Below are positions 22,398 through 33,320 of a DNA stretch of 64,000 nt, one piece after another. The DNA lies in NCBI GenBank assembly GCA_037447655.1, contig JBBHKE010002683.1, forward strand, positions 372,001 to 436,000, read 5' to 3'. The DNA is from Zygnema cylindricum. Taxonomy: Eukaryota; Streptophyta; Zygnematophyceae; Zygnematales; Zygnemataceae. The notes beneath the pieces are model-generated. The model had not been told where the DNA came from, did no database searches, and was given only the letters and a program-made list of their open reading frames with translations. Both the position numbers and the translations under genes were made by a program. Each line of letters opens with the position of its first letter. Positions within the stretch are counted from its first letter, which is position 1.

Positions 22398-22856
22398 AAA
22401 TGACCTGCTCAAAATATTGCGCGATGTAGACGTTTGGTAAAAGTATCGTATTTCTGTGAATCAGACCAACGGTAACCCGAAAAGCTGACTAAGCAAACAC
22501 AGCATTCGAACGGCTATTTCGTTGTTCCCGCGCGAAAAAATAGTCCAAGCTAAACCCTAAAAGTTTGAAAATGTGCAGGTTTGTTTTCGCGCCTATGTTT
22601 TATGACGTCGAAGCGTGTGACGTGTCACGTGACACCTTCAATCGGAGTTACGTCCCAAAATTTTGGTGTGAACAAGACCCGTTTTCCGATGACTTTTCGG
22701 AAAATCATCGGAATGGGCAAAAAGTTACAAATGCTCCGGTGGGTATAGGCTATGACACTAGTTTAAACGGCCGTCATATATTTTTGAGTTAGCAGTTAGG
22801 ACTTTAGCCGGCCACATAAACGTCCCTTGGCAATATATGCAACGTGTGACGCTGTT

Positions 22857-23025
22857 AGTGTGGATGTTTTTGTCGCCACTTAAAACATCTTTTCTCTGTG
22901 CACAATTATCTGAATTAAAATCCGACGGTTGCGATTGAATGTTAAGATTTCCTATCTTCCGTTGACGGTTTACGATTGAAAAACGGACACTTGTTCGCGG
23001 AGAAAATATGTTTTAAGTGGGCCAA
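22857..23025. mobile_element. Foldback MITE copy 4 (core)
   Basis: cgccacttaaaacatctttt-ctctgtgcaca is mirrored by ttcgcggagaaaatatgttttaagtgg with gattgaatgttaagattt in the centre. The outer tips are lost, and the LINE 3' end begins 26 bp to the right. Confidence 0.7.
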
Positions 23026-23539
23026 AAGAGGAATCATTTTATTACATAATGTGCGATGGAAAAACCATCAAAGTACAAAGGGGGTAAAAAAAAAGAAATA
23101 GAACATTTAAAGACTACAAGAGCCAGCAGCTAGGAAAAAAAAACAAAGCAAAACAAAACAAACAATTGAGGAAAAACAAAATCAACTACGCTAACTAGCA
23201 AGACTAAACGAAAAACCAAAGATGCCTAGACAAAAAAGGAAAAACCCACTCTATATGATGCCGCACAACCTCAGCAAACTAAATTCCACACAGCCGAAGA
23301 TCGTAGATGTGGACTGGATCCCGTGGTGGAAGGTTTGGGAGGCTTAGCCTATCGTCCGCCACCGTGCTTCGACAGAGAAGGGCCGCAGCTTGCGCTCGTT
23401 GAAGGGCGACCGATACACGTTGCCGATAAAAAGCAACCAGAAGGCTTGGGGGAGGGCTACCTGGACCCCTAGAATCAAAAGCTCTCTTAGCACAGTTGCG
23501 AAGAAAATCATCGAAAGACTTGTCCAAAGAACCAAAAAA

Positions 23540-24010
23540 TTATGCGGCAAATTGGGACAATCTTGTCCGCCGGGTCCCGGTGAGCGTAATCCCTTTCCTT
23601 ACAAGTCGCTGCGTCCCGAGCCACAACGCCTGAAAGCACTGCCGCGCGAGAATAAATGTGGGTCCCAGTCGGATCAGTAAGGACCACATCACCCAAAGTT
23701 CGCCCAGTCCAATGAAGGAAAACCAAGTCAACTTGAGGGCTTCGGAGACCACTAGATTGGGGACGAGGGGAGGTAAGATATGAGAAACCTCCCGCTTCAC
23801 AATGTAGCCTGCTTCAACACCAATCGCAACAACCGCATCACGAACCAAATCATGCGCGACAGTACGTTCACCCGCCAGCGAACAACGAAGTAAATGGATG
23901 TCGTCGGAGTCAATAGGTTGGTTGCAAACACAGTTAGGGCGCCCAAGAAGCGGAGGGTGAGGCAAATCCAAACAAAGGCGGATAGCAGAGGTGAACTGGT
24001 CAGATGTCAT
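23540..24010 (-). pseudogene. LINE C-terminal Cys/His domain
   Basis: The frame has CVCNQPIDSDDIHLLRCSLAGE followed by RTVAHDLVRDAVVAIGVEAG. The C-x-C ... D-x-x-H-x-x-x-C pattern, then AHDxxRD, is typical of the tail after RT in plant and algal LINEs, thought to bind nucleic acid. It is separated from the RT by about 700 bp of broken frame. Confidence 0.72.
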
Positions 24011-24738
24011 ACAAAGTGTTGAAAAATTGGGTGTTGCCTATAACCACGCACCAAAACCTGGCCCTGAACACGAACGTAAACGAGCACGCGATTGAGCAGA
24101 AGGTAGCGCGTTTAAAAGATCATGGAATTCAGCGACTGTCAACTGCTTGGATATGCGTTGTTGCACATGGTAGTTATTGTCTGCAATAAGAGACAAGAAA
24201 GGTGGCCTTTAGTTTCGAGCATCAGACGGCAGGAGTGCACGGGCCGAGAGAAGAGCTTGATGAAACGGAAAAATATTATCCTACACTTTAGGGACGACTT
24301 TAGCTAGAATGGGAACATCATTTGCAATAAAATGGGAAGCGATGGCAGGCGCCACTAAAGCCTAGCTACCTAACAAATTCGCTGGAGCAACTCGAGCCAC
24401 TGGAATCAATCCTAAACCCTGTTGTAAATTGGAAGGCTAGCCTGACGGCCTGCGAATGAACCCTTTGGGCGATCAAAAATCCCATGCCCAACAAGGTGAT
24501 GGAGATCACTAAAAAGTTGATCATCGAACCCTTTTAGAGAGGACAAAAATGGATCCGTTGGTGGTATCGTTTGAGCGAGATACAGAGGATGTTGAGCAAA
24601 GCAACGAGTGAGGATTTGAAATGCCACTTAGGAGTCAGAGAGCCTAGGAAGTTTATGAAAGTGCGAGAGGTCTTCCAACAAAGCATCAGTGATCACTTGG
24701 TTCACAAAAGATAGGGCACCGATAGGAGAGCCTAAAGC

Positions 24739-25123
24739 TTAAATATCATCCGTCAGAGATGCAATATGAAAACCCACAGGAACACGGAAGTCTAAAGGTA
24801 AGCCTTGCGGGCACCAAGCCACACATTTAGACGGCTTAACTAACAAACCAATTCGACGAAGTTCCTCTGCAAAATGAGAAAAGGCAAATAAAACTTGGTC
24901 ACAAGGGCGAACAATATGAGTATCATCTGGATAGAAGGGAATAAACAACAAGAAAAGTCGTAGCAGAGTAGCGTAGAGCTTGAAGGTGAGCTAAAGCAAA
25001 AAGGGGGGGCCCCCAAAGGATAACCTTGACGAGTGCCAGTCGCAGATTCCAATGTGGCAACCTCACCAAAGGGACCGCCAACAAGAAAGATGAGGGAGCT
25101 GTCATGCCGCATCCCGTCGGCCA
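24739..25123 (-). pseudogene. LINE reverse transcriptase, motifs B and C
   Basis: The first frame gives HDSSLIFLVGGPFGEVATLE then SATGTRQGYPLGAPPF, motif B (usually GTRQGDPLG). A shifted frame gives FYPDDTHIVRP, where the catalytic F/YADD box has proline for alanine, then LKPSK-like LLVKPSKCVAWCP. The Y for D and P for A changes and the frameshift indicate decay. Confidence 0.8.
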
Positions 25124-26760
25124 TTTTAGTTGTTTATATTTAGGTGTTAGGACGGGCAGCCGCTACACTAATTTGTATTTGGGTGTTATTTGGGTTTCGC
25201 ATGACTGTACGACGTGTCCCGTACGACCTACATTCTTCGTATTTTCCGGGATGACGATTTGGACCGTACCCGCGGTCCTATCGTACGACGTATATTTCCC
25301 GCGATTTCCGCTGATAGTGGATTTGATTATTTTGCGTCAACCGTACGACTTACGTCGACCGGAATTACCGCGGCCACAAATTGGACCGTACTTGCGGTCC
25401 TACCGTACTTGTTTTTATTTCCCGGATTTCCGACGACAATGAATCGGGTCGATTCACATTGACCGTACTTATTTATTTTTTTCCAAGATTTTTCGCTGAC
25501 AACTTACGTTAAAATTCACGACGGTACAAATAAACTTACCGTACTATATACATTTTTCGCGATTCTCGCCGACGACAATTTTGATCATTTCATGGCAACC
25601 GTACAACCTTCCATTCCCTTGAATCCCGGCCGACAACAAATTTTAATCATTTTGCGTGGAGTACCATCTCGGCCGTTGACAGAAAGTATGCGATTTTCGA
25701 AAATATCACATCTAGACCGTCGACGCAAGTGACAAATAAATCGGCTGTTAGTTCTGACGAAGCTACGCTATTGGACTATTTTAAGTCGTGAACCATTTGG
25801 AGGTTCACGCATTCACATGTAGATAGGAAGGGTTTTAATCCGTAGGTTATAGATTCTGTAACGTAGGGCATAGGATTTCGGCCTCCTATTGGTTGAATCC
25901 AAACTAGATGCAAATATTTACATAGCACGCTGTACTCTGATTGGCCTGTTTTCACTAGGCGTAGTTTTTGTTACTTAGTTCATTTCGGATCATTTCCTGG
26001 ACACAATTTTCAAGTGCAGGAATTATTCATTTTATTTGTTTTCAATATTGAGGGTTTTTCTGCAGCCATCTTTTTATTTGTAAAATTGTCCGGACAGCTT
26101 ACAGGCGATTTCCTGCCTTTGCGTGAAGCGTCTAGTTTTCCATTACATTATCAATATCTTGTAAGCCTTACAAATTAATCTATACGGCTTCGGCCAAGAC
26201 CTACACGGTTTCCCTTCACTTTTCTCGACCTTTTGAGTGGATTTCGACCGCGTTCTCATGACACAAACTTCTTTTCCCGGCTATGGCTGAGCTTTTATTA
26301 GTGTGGAAGTTTCATGTTGGGATTATTGATTTGTTGTTTTTATTTCTTGTGATTTTGTATTTATTCCTATTTGCTTCTGCGCATCTTTTGAGTTTGGCTA
26401 TCTCAAACATCATAAGTGTCAGGCATATTGTCATTTTCAGTTTGTTGTTTGTCTTTCTCCGCTGTGTATGCTTTGATTTGTTTTATTTAAGTATAAATTC
26501 AGATTATCCTTGATAAGATAACTCCTGCAAGGAATATAAATAGACCGTGGGGCCTAGTGGTCATCCATCGGCTTAGTTTAATACACCAACCTAACCATAA
26601 CCAGCTAAGTCATTGACCTTTCTTTTTCTTCCACCTTGTCTGTTGTTGTATTTATCCAATTTTACTTTTATGTTTTATTTCATTTACGATATCTCGCGAT
26701 CATTTGAGTTTGAGTTGAGCACAGCTGATGATATTGCATGCATCTTCATGTTATTTGATA
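25124..26760. mobile_element. Unclassified 1.64 kb insertion in the LINE RT
   Basis: It interrupts LINE sequence between AFYSRPSYVVH (motif A side) and ADGMRHDSSLIF (motif B side). CAT on each side (25121-25123, 26761-26763) may be a 3-bp target duplication. There are no obvious terminal inverted repeats. It holds an irregular tandem array (25216-25660), a TATA-like tataaata at 26535 and a hydrophobic 76-codon frame at 26283-26513 that I do not recognise. Confidence 0.6.
25216..25660 (+). repeat. Degenerate tandem array of CCGTAC units
   Basis: Units beginning ccgtac recur at about 25216, 25262, 25339, 25385, 25462, 25537 and 25598. Most are followed by tttcccggatttccg(a/c)cgaca and gatcattttgcgt-like words. 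The first two pairs form a 123-bp higher-order repeat with the shared core attggaccgtac-cgcggtcct. Confidence 0.7.
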
Positions 26761-26763
26761 CAT

Positions 26764-27744
26764 GCACGACATAGCTCGGGCGAGAATAAAATGCACGAAC
26801 AAAAGGGAAAATGTGGCTGATGGGAGATGGAGCATGACTCAATTCTCGAAAGAAAGCATTACGGTTGACAGTGTTAAAGGCGTTAGCGACATCTACTTGG
26901 AGGACTACCCAATCCGGATGGAGATCCAAAACAACCCGAAAACCATGAACAACCGCCTCACAACCCCCTTTTGTAGCAACTCCAAACTGGTGCGGTGAAA
27001 AATGGTCATGGAAAGCCCTTGGAGTTAAATACACATTGAGCGAGCAACCAAACGGCACAACACCTCACCGATAGCAAATGGGCGAATTCCCCTTACAGGC
27101 TTAGTAACACCAACAAGGCGAGCCGCAAAGAGAAGGGGTACAACATTGTGAGGAACATGTCCTCGAGCCACCTCTGAAGCCACCTTAAAAAGAAGATCAA
27201 AACCTTGAGAGGCGATGTCTGGAGGAAATATGTCACTGAGGAATTCATACATCATCCCAGATGGGCCCCATGAAGAAAGATGAGGCGATCGAAGCAAAGT
27301 TGTAGTAAATGCTTCCCGCTTCAAGTTGAACGATTCAATAGGATCATGGACTTCCACAAACGGGAGGATCTCTTGATGGGCCAGAGGATGTAATAAATGT
27401 AAGGCCTCAACCGTCGCCTTGGAAGATGGGGATGATTGGAAATGTCGAAGAGCACGAGCAGCCCGAGAATACTCGCCAGAACGACCAAGGTGGACCGCTC
27501 GATGAAACCTAGCCGTGGAGCTTGGGAGCGGGGCACGATGTTGAAAGGGGGACATAGAAAGACTGATGACACGATCTGTATGCTCTTGTTCGAAGGACTC
27601 CCAATCCCCTCTCAAAAACCGTTGACACCGCGCTTTAGTCTCACAAGCCCAGCTCGCCCCTCCCCTTGGTGGCAAAACGAGATCCCAAAGTGGGAAAAAG
27701 AAAAGTAAATGCCAAGCCGCGTCGTTGGTGATGTCGGTAGCCAA
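26764..27744 (-). pseudogene. LINE reverse transcriptase, N-terminal half with motif A
   Basis: The frame at 27025-27744 has SSWGPSGMMYEFLSDIF, then VTKPVRGIRPFAIGEVLCRL, the finger region of LINE RT. A shifted frame at 26764-27058 continues with HQFGVATKGGCEAVVHGFR and the catalytic VLQVDVANAFNTVNR (motif A Asp). It ends at AFYSRPSYVVH where the insertion starts. The enzyme would prime cDNA on nicked target DNA. One frameshift lies near 27040. Confidence 0.85.
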
Positions 27745-27771
27745 TAAAGCCTAAGGGAGTCAAAAAGCCGC

Positions 27772-28734
27772 TTAGACAGATTCACGAAGATGGTTTGGAA
27801 TACGAGTGTAGAGCCTAGGCCGAGGATAACCTAGGTGGTAACACCCAAGGACGTCTAAGCGTCGAACATAGATCCAATCAGTAGAAGACGGTTGTTGGCA
27901 GACACTAGACGGAGGAGGATGGCCTTTAGTGGGGGGTGGAATTCCCTTAGGAGTGAGAGGACATGACATCAAATGTCGCGACAAACCCCCCCCCGCAATA
28001 TACAACTTCCCACATTGAGGGCACGACACCCTAAGAGGACTATGATTTGATGGGGGAGTCAAAGCAGGCTCGGTGAGTGAAGGAGCCGCAGGAGCAACAA
28101 TAGGGGCGGTCGGGTGGACATGCAAGTGCGGATGCGAAGGTTGAGAATACTCCTCAAAATGGGGGGGACGGTAAGGATGAACAGGATTAGGGGGAGGCTT
28201 TATGCATGAAGATGGGGATGGAATAGGGTTTGTAGGAGCTAGGAGGGGCACACACTCAACGGGACGTGCTTCCTCACATGGGTTTGTGCAAAGGTTGGTT
28301 GTCATGGAGGGAAGGGTACATGCGGGTAGGGGTAAGGTGGGGAGGGGGGTATTCATGGTTTGGGATGTATGTTGTGGAGGGGGAAGGATCTCATCTGAGG
28401 TTTCCAATAGAGGTCGAGCACATTCCGAAGAAGATGGTGAGGGGGAGCGCGACGCCCGCCGCTTGTGTCGGGCCATAGGAGGAGAGAGGAAGGGGATGTC
28501 GAGATGGCAAAAGTTGCCCGAAAAGCCTTTGTTGCCAATGGGAAGCAGTGGCGGAAGCTGTGGAAGGTCGACGGCTAAAAAGCAATTCCTTGAATCACGA
28601 GCTGATCGTGACGTAAGAAAGTAATAAGTGCAAAAATGTCGATGCCAAACTAATGGCGCCAAATTGGGCGGCCAAGAAGGTAGGAGGTGACCACAATAAG
28701 TAAGAAGGAAGTCAGCCGAAAGAGGCAGATCCAA
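27772..28734 (-). CDS. LINE N-terminal ORF with CCHC-type zinc finger
   Basis: This is a 320-codon proline/serine-rich frame with the single finger CPQCGKLYIAGGGLSRHLMSC (C-x2-C-x12-H-x3-C) near residue 245. Such fingers precede the RT in several LINE clades and probably bind target DNA. A GPTQ/arginine-rich run (MARHKRRASRSPSPSSS) may be a nuclear localisation signal. No homology beyond the finger is claimed. Confidence 0.7.
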   Translation of the reverse strand: MDLPLSADFLLTYCGHLLPSWPPNLAPLVWHRHFCTYYFLTSRSARDSRNCFLAVDLPQLPPLLPIGNKGFSGNFCHLDIPFLSPPMARHKRRASRSPSPSSSECARPLLETSDEILPPPQHTSQTMNTPLPTLPLPACTLPSMTTNLCTNPCEEARPVECVPLLAPTNPIPSPSSCIKPPPNPVHPYRPPHFEEYSQPSHPHLHVHPTAPIVAPAAPSLTEPALTPPSNHSPLRVSCPQCGKLYIAGGGLSRHLMSCPLTPKGIPPPTKGHPPPSSVCQQPSSTDWIYVRRLDVLGCYHLGYPRPRLYTRIPNHLRESV

Positions 28735-28759
28735 CTAGTGAAAACGAAATAAAAAAATG

Positions 28760-29540
28760 AGGCAGATTCCCCCACTAATAGAAAGTTCTTGAAAAATTCA
28801 TTCTTTAGAGTATCCGCATGCCAAAGTCGACGCCGAATACACAAAAAGAAGGGCAAAAAAACCCTAACAGGAAACGATGGTCGAAGGAAGGCCGCCAAGT
28901 AAAAAAGGAGTCAAAGCAATACAAACTGAATTTTACGGAAAAAGCTGGCACTCCAAATTAGGCGGCAAAGATGATAGGAGATGGCGGTGAAAGGAAAAAA
29001 TGAAAATCGGCCGAAAGTGACAATTTCGATTAAGAGAGAACGAGAAAAAGAACAACACTAATTTACCCATTGTTAGAAAAAGGTGTTGAAAATACTTTCT
29101 TTAGAGCCGTCGCACGCCAAATTTGGCGTTGGATTCACGAATGGAAGAGAGAAAAACCTTAGCAGGAAGCTATGGCTGAGATGGCTTATTTTTCTACCTT
29201 GGCACCTTAGAACATCACAAAAGTGACCGTGGAAAGGCAGCAAGACACCTAGAAAGATATTATGTTTTGAAGCGTTCCTCTGTTGACTAGAGGGAAGTAA
29301 AATTACACTTGAAAAAACAAAAAAAAACGAAAGTAGAAAGGCGGCTGAATCTTACAGGCCGGATTAGGGTGAAAAAAAAAGAGCGGAAAAAGGTGATATG
29401 ACTGTTAGTAGAAAGGTCTTGGAAAATTCTTACTTTTGATTATCAGCACGCTCTAATCGGTGGCAGATAAAGAAAAAGAAAGCCGGAAAATGATATTAGA
29501 CAGCCATGGCCGAAGGTTCTGGAAGTGACTAATATGACTC
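28760..29540 (-). repeat. LINE 5' region: three degenerate tandem monomers
   Basis: A block (ac/gttagtagaaag...ttga/gaaaatt...tttagag...cgcatgcc...) recurs near 28775, 29075 and 29400, a spacing of about 300-325 bp. Each ends with a related aggaa-cgatggc-like motif. Tandem 5' monomers are common promoters of LINEs. Confidence 0.6.
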
Positions 29541-29744
29541 GAAATTAGGACTGATGACATTGACCCTAATATCGATACACGATATAGTGTTCCAATATTG
29601 TGACAACTTTAGGAAGAAAGAAAAACCTTAAATGGCCATGTCTTCCTAAGAGCGATTGACTTCAACATTTGCATTAACCTCTCCCACGAGTTGAACTTGA
29701 ACGTGATTGGCTTATAATATTGTATTTTCTCAGTGGAGATGTGA

Positions 29745-30030
29745 GTGTTACAGTACAATACAGGTGTATCGCTCTTACGTTAATATTTATACACGGTATA
29801 TAGTATAATACACCGTGGATCATTAATGTTTTTTTCGTCTTTATAAACATCTATTCTCCGTACACGTATGTCGATTTCTAAATCAGAAGGTTGTGATTGA
29901 AAAGTAAAATTCCCTGCTTCCGATTGACGATCTCAAATTGAAAATCGGACAAGTGTGTAAGGAGAAAAAATGTTTTAAGTGGCGAAAAAATTATCAACAC
30001 TAATAGCGATACACGGTGTACCGTACTGTG
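29745..30030. mobile_element. Foldback MITE copy 5
   Basis: gtcgccact-type arms are clear: ttataaacatctattctccg-tacacg on the left and tgtaaggagaaaaaatgtttt-aagtggcg on the right, with the right tip ctaatagcgatacacggtgta. The left side also has a second tip-like acaccgtggatcattaatg, so the end may be rearranged. Confidence 0.72.
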
Positions 30031-30034
30031 CAGT

Positions 30035-31130
30035 ATGGGTATCGAACAAACCCCCATACAAGTGTGGGACCTTCAGCACCTCGTGGCACCTCGCGTCGAC
30101 ATTTGACACCTGTTGGGATCGGGTACGAGAAATAGGGTTTTGTGTTTTGGGTTGTTTTTTTAATATAAAAAAACAAAAAGAGAAAAAATAAACCTTAAAC
30201 GAGCGGTCGCGGACATCTTCGGCACCCCGAGGGGCCAAAAAGTTGCAAGATTCAATACAGTACTGCTGTGAATCTCCTTGTGTCCAAAATGCGGGATACC
30301 TTGTCGAACAAAAACATTGGATGGCCCAGATTACTTCTCAATTTGCCAAGGAAACTTCCTCGGAATGAATTTACTCAATTTAGGTTAATTGTTTTGGGCT
30401 GACCGGTCGAAACCGTCGTCTAAAGCGGTCGTCTGAAACGTTGTCTGTATTTTCCAAGCAAGAGCGAAAAGGACGGAAAAATGATGTACGGTCGTCGCAT
30501 TCGCAGAATATCATCGAGTATCCCGAGAAAGATTGCAAAGAAAAAGAGAGAAAAGAAAGATACAAAAATCATGAACTTCTTGTAAATAACAAATCCACTC
30601 GTCGGAAACATTTCCAATTACTTTAGTGCTCAAGAGGAACACTTAGTGCTATTTTGTCGTTTATGACATTTTTAAGCGGCTGTCTCATGTGGTTTGTTAT
30701 CTAGCACAAAAGAAAATGTTTATTTATATGTCTATATAATTATATAAATATATGTATATATTTATTTTTTGGATCTTAGTGCCGGCTTGGACCTACAACA
30801 AGATCGAAGACGTTAAGCCGCGCGCCGTCTCGCGCTCTATTTCAATTGAGGAATTAATACAAGTTCTCACACGTGCGGCCACGCGTCATCAACTGCTTAT
30901 TAATTGCCGTTCTAGACTTCTAGTTGTATGCCCATGCTCGTGTGGCGAGTGCGAAAGCGTTTTATAATTTGTTGCTCAAGTGATAATTACACTAAAAATT
31001 GAGTGGACTATTGCAGTGGAAACCAGAGTTTGAAAAGTATCGGATATGAAATGTGTGAAGTGGATCGAAAAGAGGAAGACGCCAAAATTGAAATACTTTA
31101 CATTCTAAGTTTCAAGATAATGTAGATTGT
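30035..31130. other. No gene recognised; one exon-like frame
   Basis: The sequence is AT-rich. After a tataaatatatgtatat run and a possible splice acceptor (ggatcttag, ending 30780) there is a frame to 30967 reading IEDVKPRAVSRSISIEELIQ and VCPCSCGECES. It might be an exon or a relic; I do not recognise it. Confidence 0.35.
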
Positions 31131-31142
31131 ACTATGGTTTTG

Positions 31143-31602
31143 ACCATAGTTCAAAAGTAGGTGAAAGTCACCTATACAATATGCCTATTGTACGCAAAAA
31201 ATACAATATACCCTTAAGACCCATATTGTATTGGCCGCAAAATGAAATAAAATAGTAACAGGGTTGAGTTGTACATCGTTCGATAGAGAATTAAACGTCA
31301 TGTCTAAATTTTGAAAAGCATTCGGACAAAAAAATATTTTTTTGTGAGTTTTGAGGTATTTTTTATTTAAACCGTCAGATTCGGACGATCGGACGATCTC
31401 TGATCAAAGTAGCGATCTAAGAAGATCACATGAAAAGCTCATAATACAATTTACGATAGGACCATCGTCAGATTCGGACGACCGGACGGTCGCTGATCAA
31501 AGAAGCGACTTAAGAAGATCACATGAAAAGCCCATAACACAACTAACGATAAAGGCGCCGACAAAAGGCCTACAATTGAAACGCCTACTTTTGAACTATG
31601 GT
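31143..31602. mobile_element. Small TIR element J, copy 2
   Basis: The ends ACCATAGTTCAAAAGTAGG and CCTACTTTTGAACTATGGT are a perfect 19-bp inverted repeat. The interior matches 17321-17599 in inverse. It contains a 93-bp tandem duplication (gtcagattcggacga at 31374 and 31467). ACTATGGTTTTG occurs at both edges. Confidence 0.78.
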
Positions 31603-31672
31603 TTTGGCGCTTTTATCGTACGGCTAACGATTTTATTGTACGGCTAAGGGTGTACTTCCGTTAGGCGTCTAA

Positions 31673-32620
31673 GGGGGTGTCCCCATGTTTTAAAGTACAT
31701 ACTTTTCTCTATCTTTTTGCCCTAAAATTCAGGGAACTTTGACAAAAACTTTAGCCGTACGAGAAAATCGTTTTTACCAAAGTACAGTGAACGTGAATTC
31801 ATACTTTGAATGTACAGCGTGTTTGTCATCATGTGAACGCATTTTGGCGTTTTCCCCTTTTCGACCCCCGGGCAAGAGAATCCAGCCCAAAAAAAAACTT
31901 CATTTAAAATCACCTCGAGGAGGTGATTTTAGTTAAAGTACCGCCCAGACAGCGAATGAAAAACGACCAACGCGCGCGCCACACGAGTGGGAAAATTTTA
32001 GGACGAAGGAGAGTCCTCGCTATTTTTCTCCGTCCCCGTCACGCGCTATGTACGGAAAACAAATTCCAGGGGTCTCGGACCTCCACTTTCAATCATGGGT
32101 CCTTTGCAAAAAAAATCGCCATCGTCGCCTCTCCTCTCTCCCTCTCACACCATCGATTATATCTCACACTTTTCGAAATGAGACACGACAACATTGGTAT
32201 AAAATGAAAGATGTTTTAAAAATATTTATTTTTACAACTTTTAGGTTTTTTTTAATGGCAGGTCGAGTGAGAAAAGTAGAAAAAACGAATTCGGAAAACC
32301 ATGGCGGAAAGTTCTTGAATCCGTGACGTCGACGTTGTCACAAGAGAGCGTGACGTCACTATGTCACCAAACCCTAAACGTCTACAATTTCACAAAAATC
32401 TAGATGTCTACCACTGTCGCTGTTTTTGTTGGCGTCACTAATCGTCGTAAGTTTCGTAGTCGTCTTCAATCGTCACAATTTGTACTTACGTCTACAACCG
32501 TCACGTGTCAAAGTTCCGATTTCATTTTCGCACATTGGGACGCTCTTCAAAGTAGTACGGAGAATCTTCACTACAGTCCAAAATACTTTATCAAAGTACC
32601 GATTACATGGGGACACCCCC
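31673..32620. mobile_element. H3: TIR DNA element with TAA duplication (Tourist-like)
   Basis: GGGGGTGTCCCCATGT at the left is perfectly inverted at the right, with TAA on both sides (31670-31672, 32621-32623). The length is 948 bp, with no transposase frame. The right arm has GTCTACAA and GTCAC subterminal repeats like H1 and H2. It contains the hairpin at 31905-31931. TAA plus GGGGGTGT ends are classic for PIF/Harbinger MITEs. Confidence 0.85.
31905..31931. repeat. 12-bp stem hairpin, loop GAG
   Basis: TAAAATCACCTC and GAGGTGATTTTA are perfect arms around GAG. The core CACCTC-GAG-GAGGTG recurs in the hairpin at 46232-46256. Confidence 0.7.
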
Positions 32621-33320
32621 TAAGTAATTGTACGAAAAATTTAACTGAAGGGCGTGCCTTCCATTAGGTCGCGTCTGTAAACCTGCGTGGCTCATTCTGG
32701 TTGGTAACACGTAGGTTAATGTCCGATGCTTAAAATCTTGAAAGAATCTTCGAATGCAATGTCAGAATGCAATATCTGTACGAGCGGAGGTAATATCTGT
32801 ACCACCGGAGATAATATTTGTACCAGCGGGAAGTAATTAATGACTGTACCAGCGGAGGTAATTAATGACTCGTACAGAGGGCATTAAATGTACTACCCAA
32901 AATTTCAAAACGCAACGACCAAAAGGCAGCGGCAAACTTTGATGGTGGGAGCGTGACGGGATAATATCGGCGGATTAGCAGCCACCCTGGCGGAAGGCAC
33001 ATGGCTTTTGCGACGTGTACGCACATACGCGCGCGCTCATCGTGGATTTTTTTTGCCTTTTCCACGCGGCCTATTTTTACACGTTCTGTATTCGAACACT
33101 GTCCTCACTGTGCACGGTCCTAACAAACTGTAGGGTTGGTGACATGGCGTCACGGATAAAAAGTGTAATTGAATCCGACGGTCCTAATTTACGCCTACAA
33201 CCTGGACAATTTTGTGTAATGTTGTTTTCGTTGAAAAAAAAAAATCTGTACGAACCTGTACGAAAAGGTACGGCCATCAATAAAAAACCCCACTTTTTCG
33301 CTAATGGAAGTCCACCCTAA

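Larger units (their letters stand above)
23051..29550 (-). mobile_element. Non-LTR retrotransposon (LINE), split by an insertion
   Basis: Read on the minus strand from about 29550 to 23051: a tandemly repeated 5' region, a proline-rich ORF with a CCHC-type finger, a reverse transcriptase with motifs A, B and C, and a C-terminal Cys/His segment. It ends in GATGG-TTTTT-CCATCGCAC with no poly(A). A 1.64 kb foreign segment (25124-26760) splits the RT between motifs A and B. Frameshifts show it is inactive. The closest family known to me is a green-plant LINE with GVATKGGCEAV-type RT. Confidence 0.82.
31648..33317. mobile_element. H4: TIR DNA element with TAA duplication, hosting H3
   Basis: The left end GGGTGTACTTCCGTTAGGCG matches the inverse of the right end GGGTGGACTTCCATTAGCG. 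TAA flanks both (31645-31647, 33318-33320). Without H3 it is about 719 bp. A second TIR-like motif, GGGCGTGCCTTCCATTAGG, lies about 50 bp inside the left end, as in H5. The inner right region aaccccactttttcgct is also shared with H5. Confidence 0.75.

Noticed and set aside
30752-30967. Small Cys-containing protein gene
   Set aside because: There is no start context, second exon or family match; listed only as an exon-like frame.
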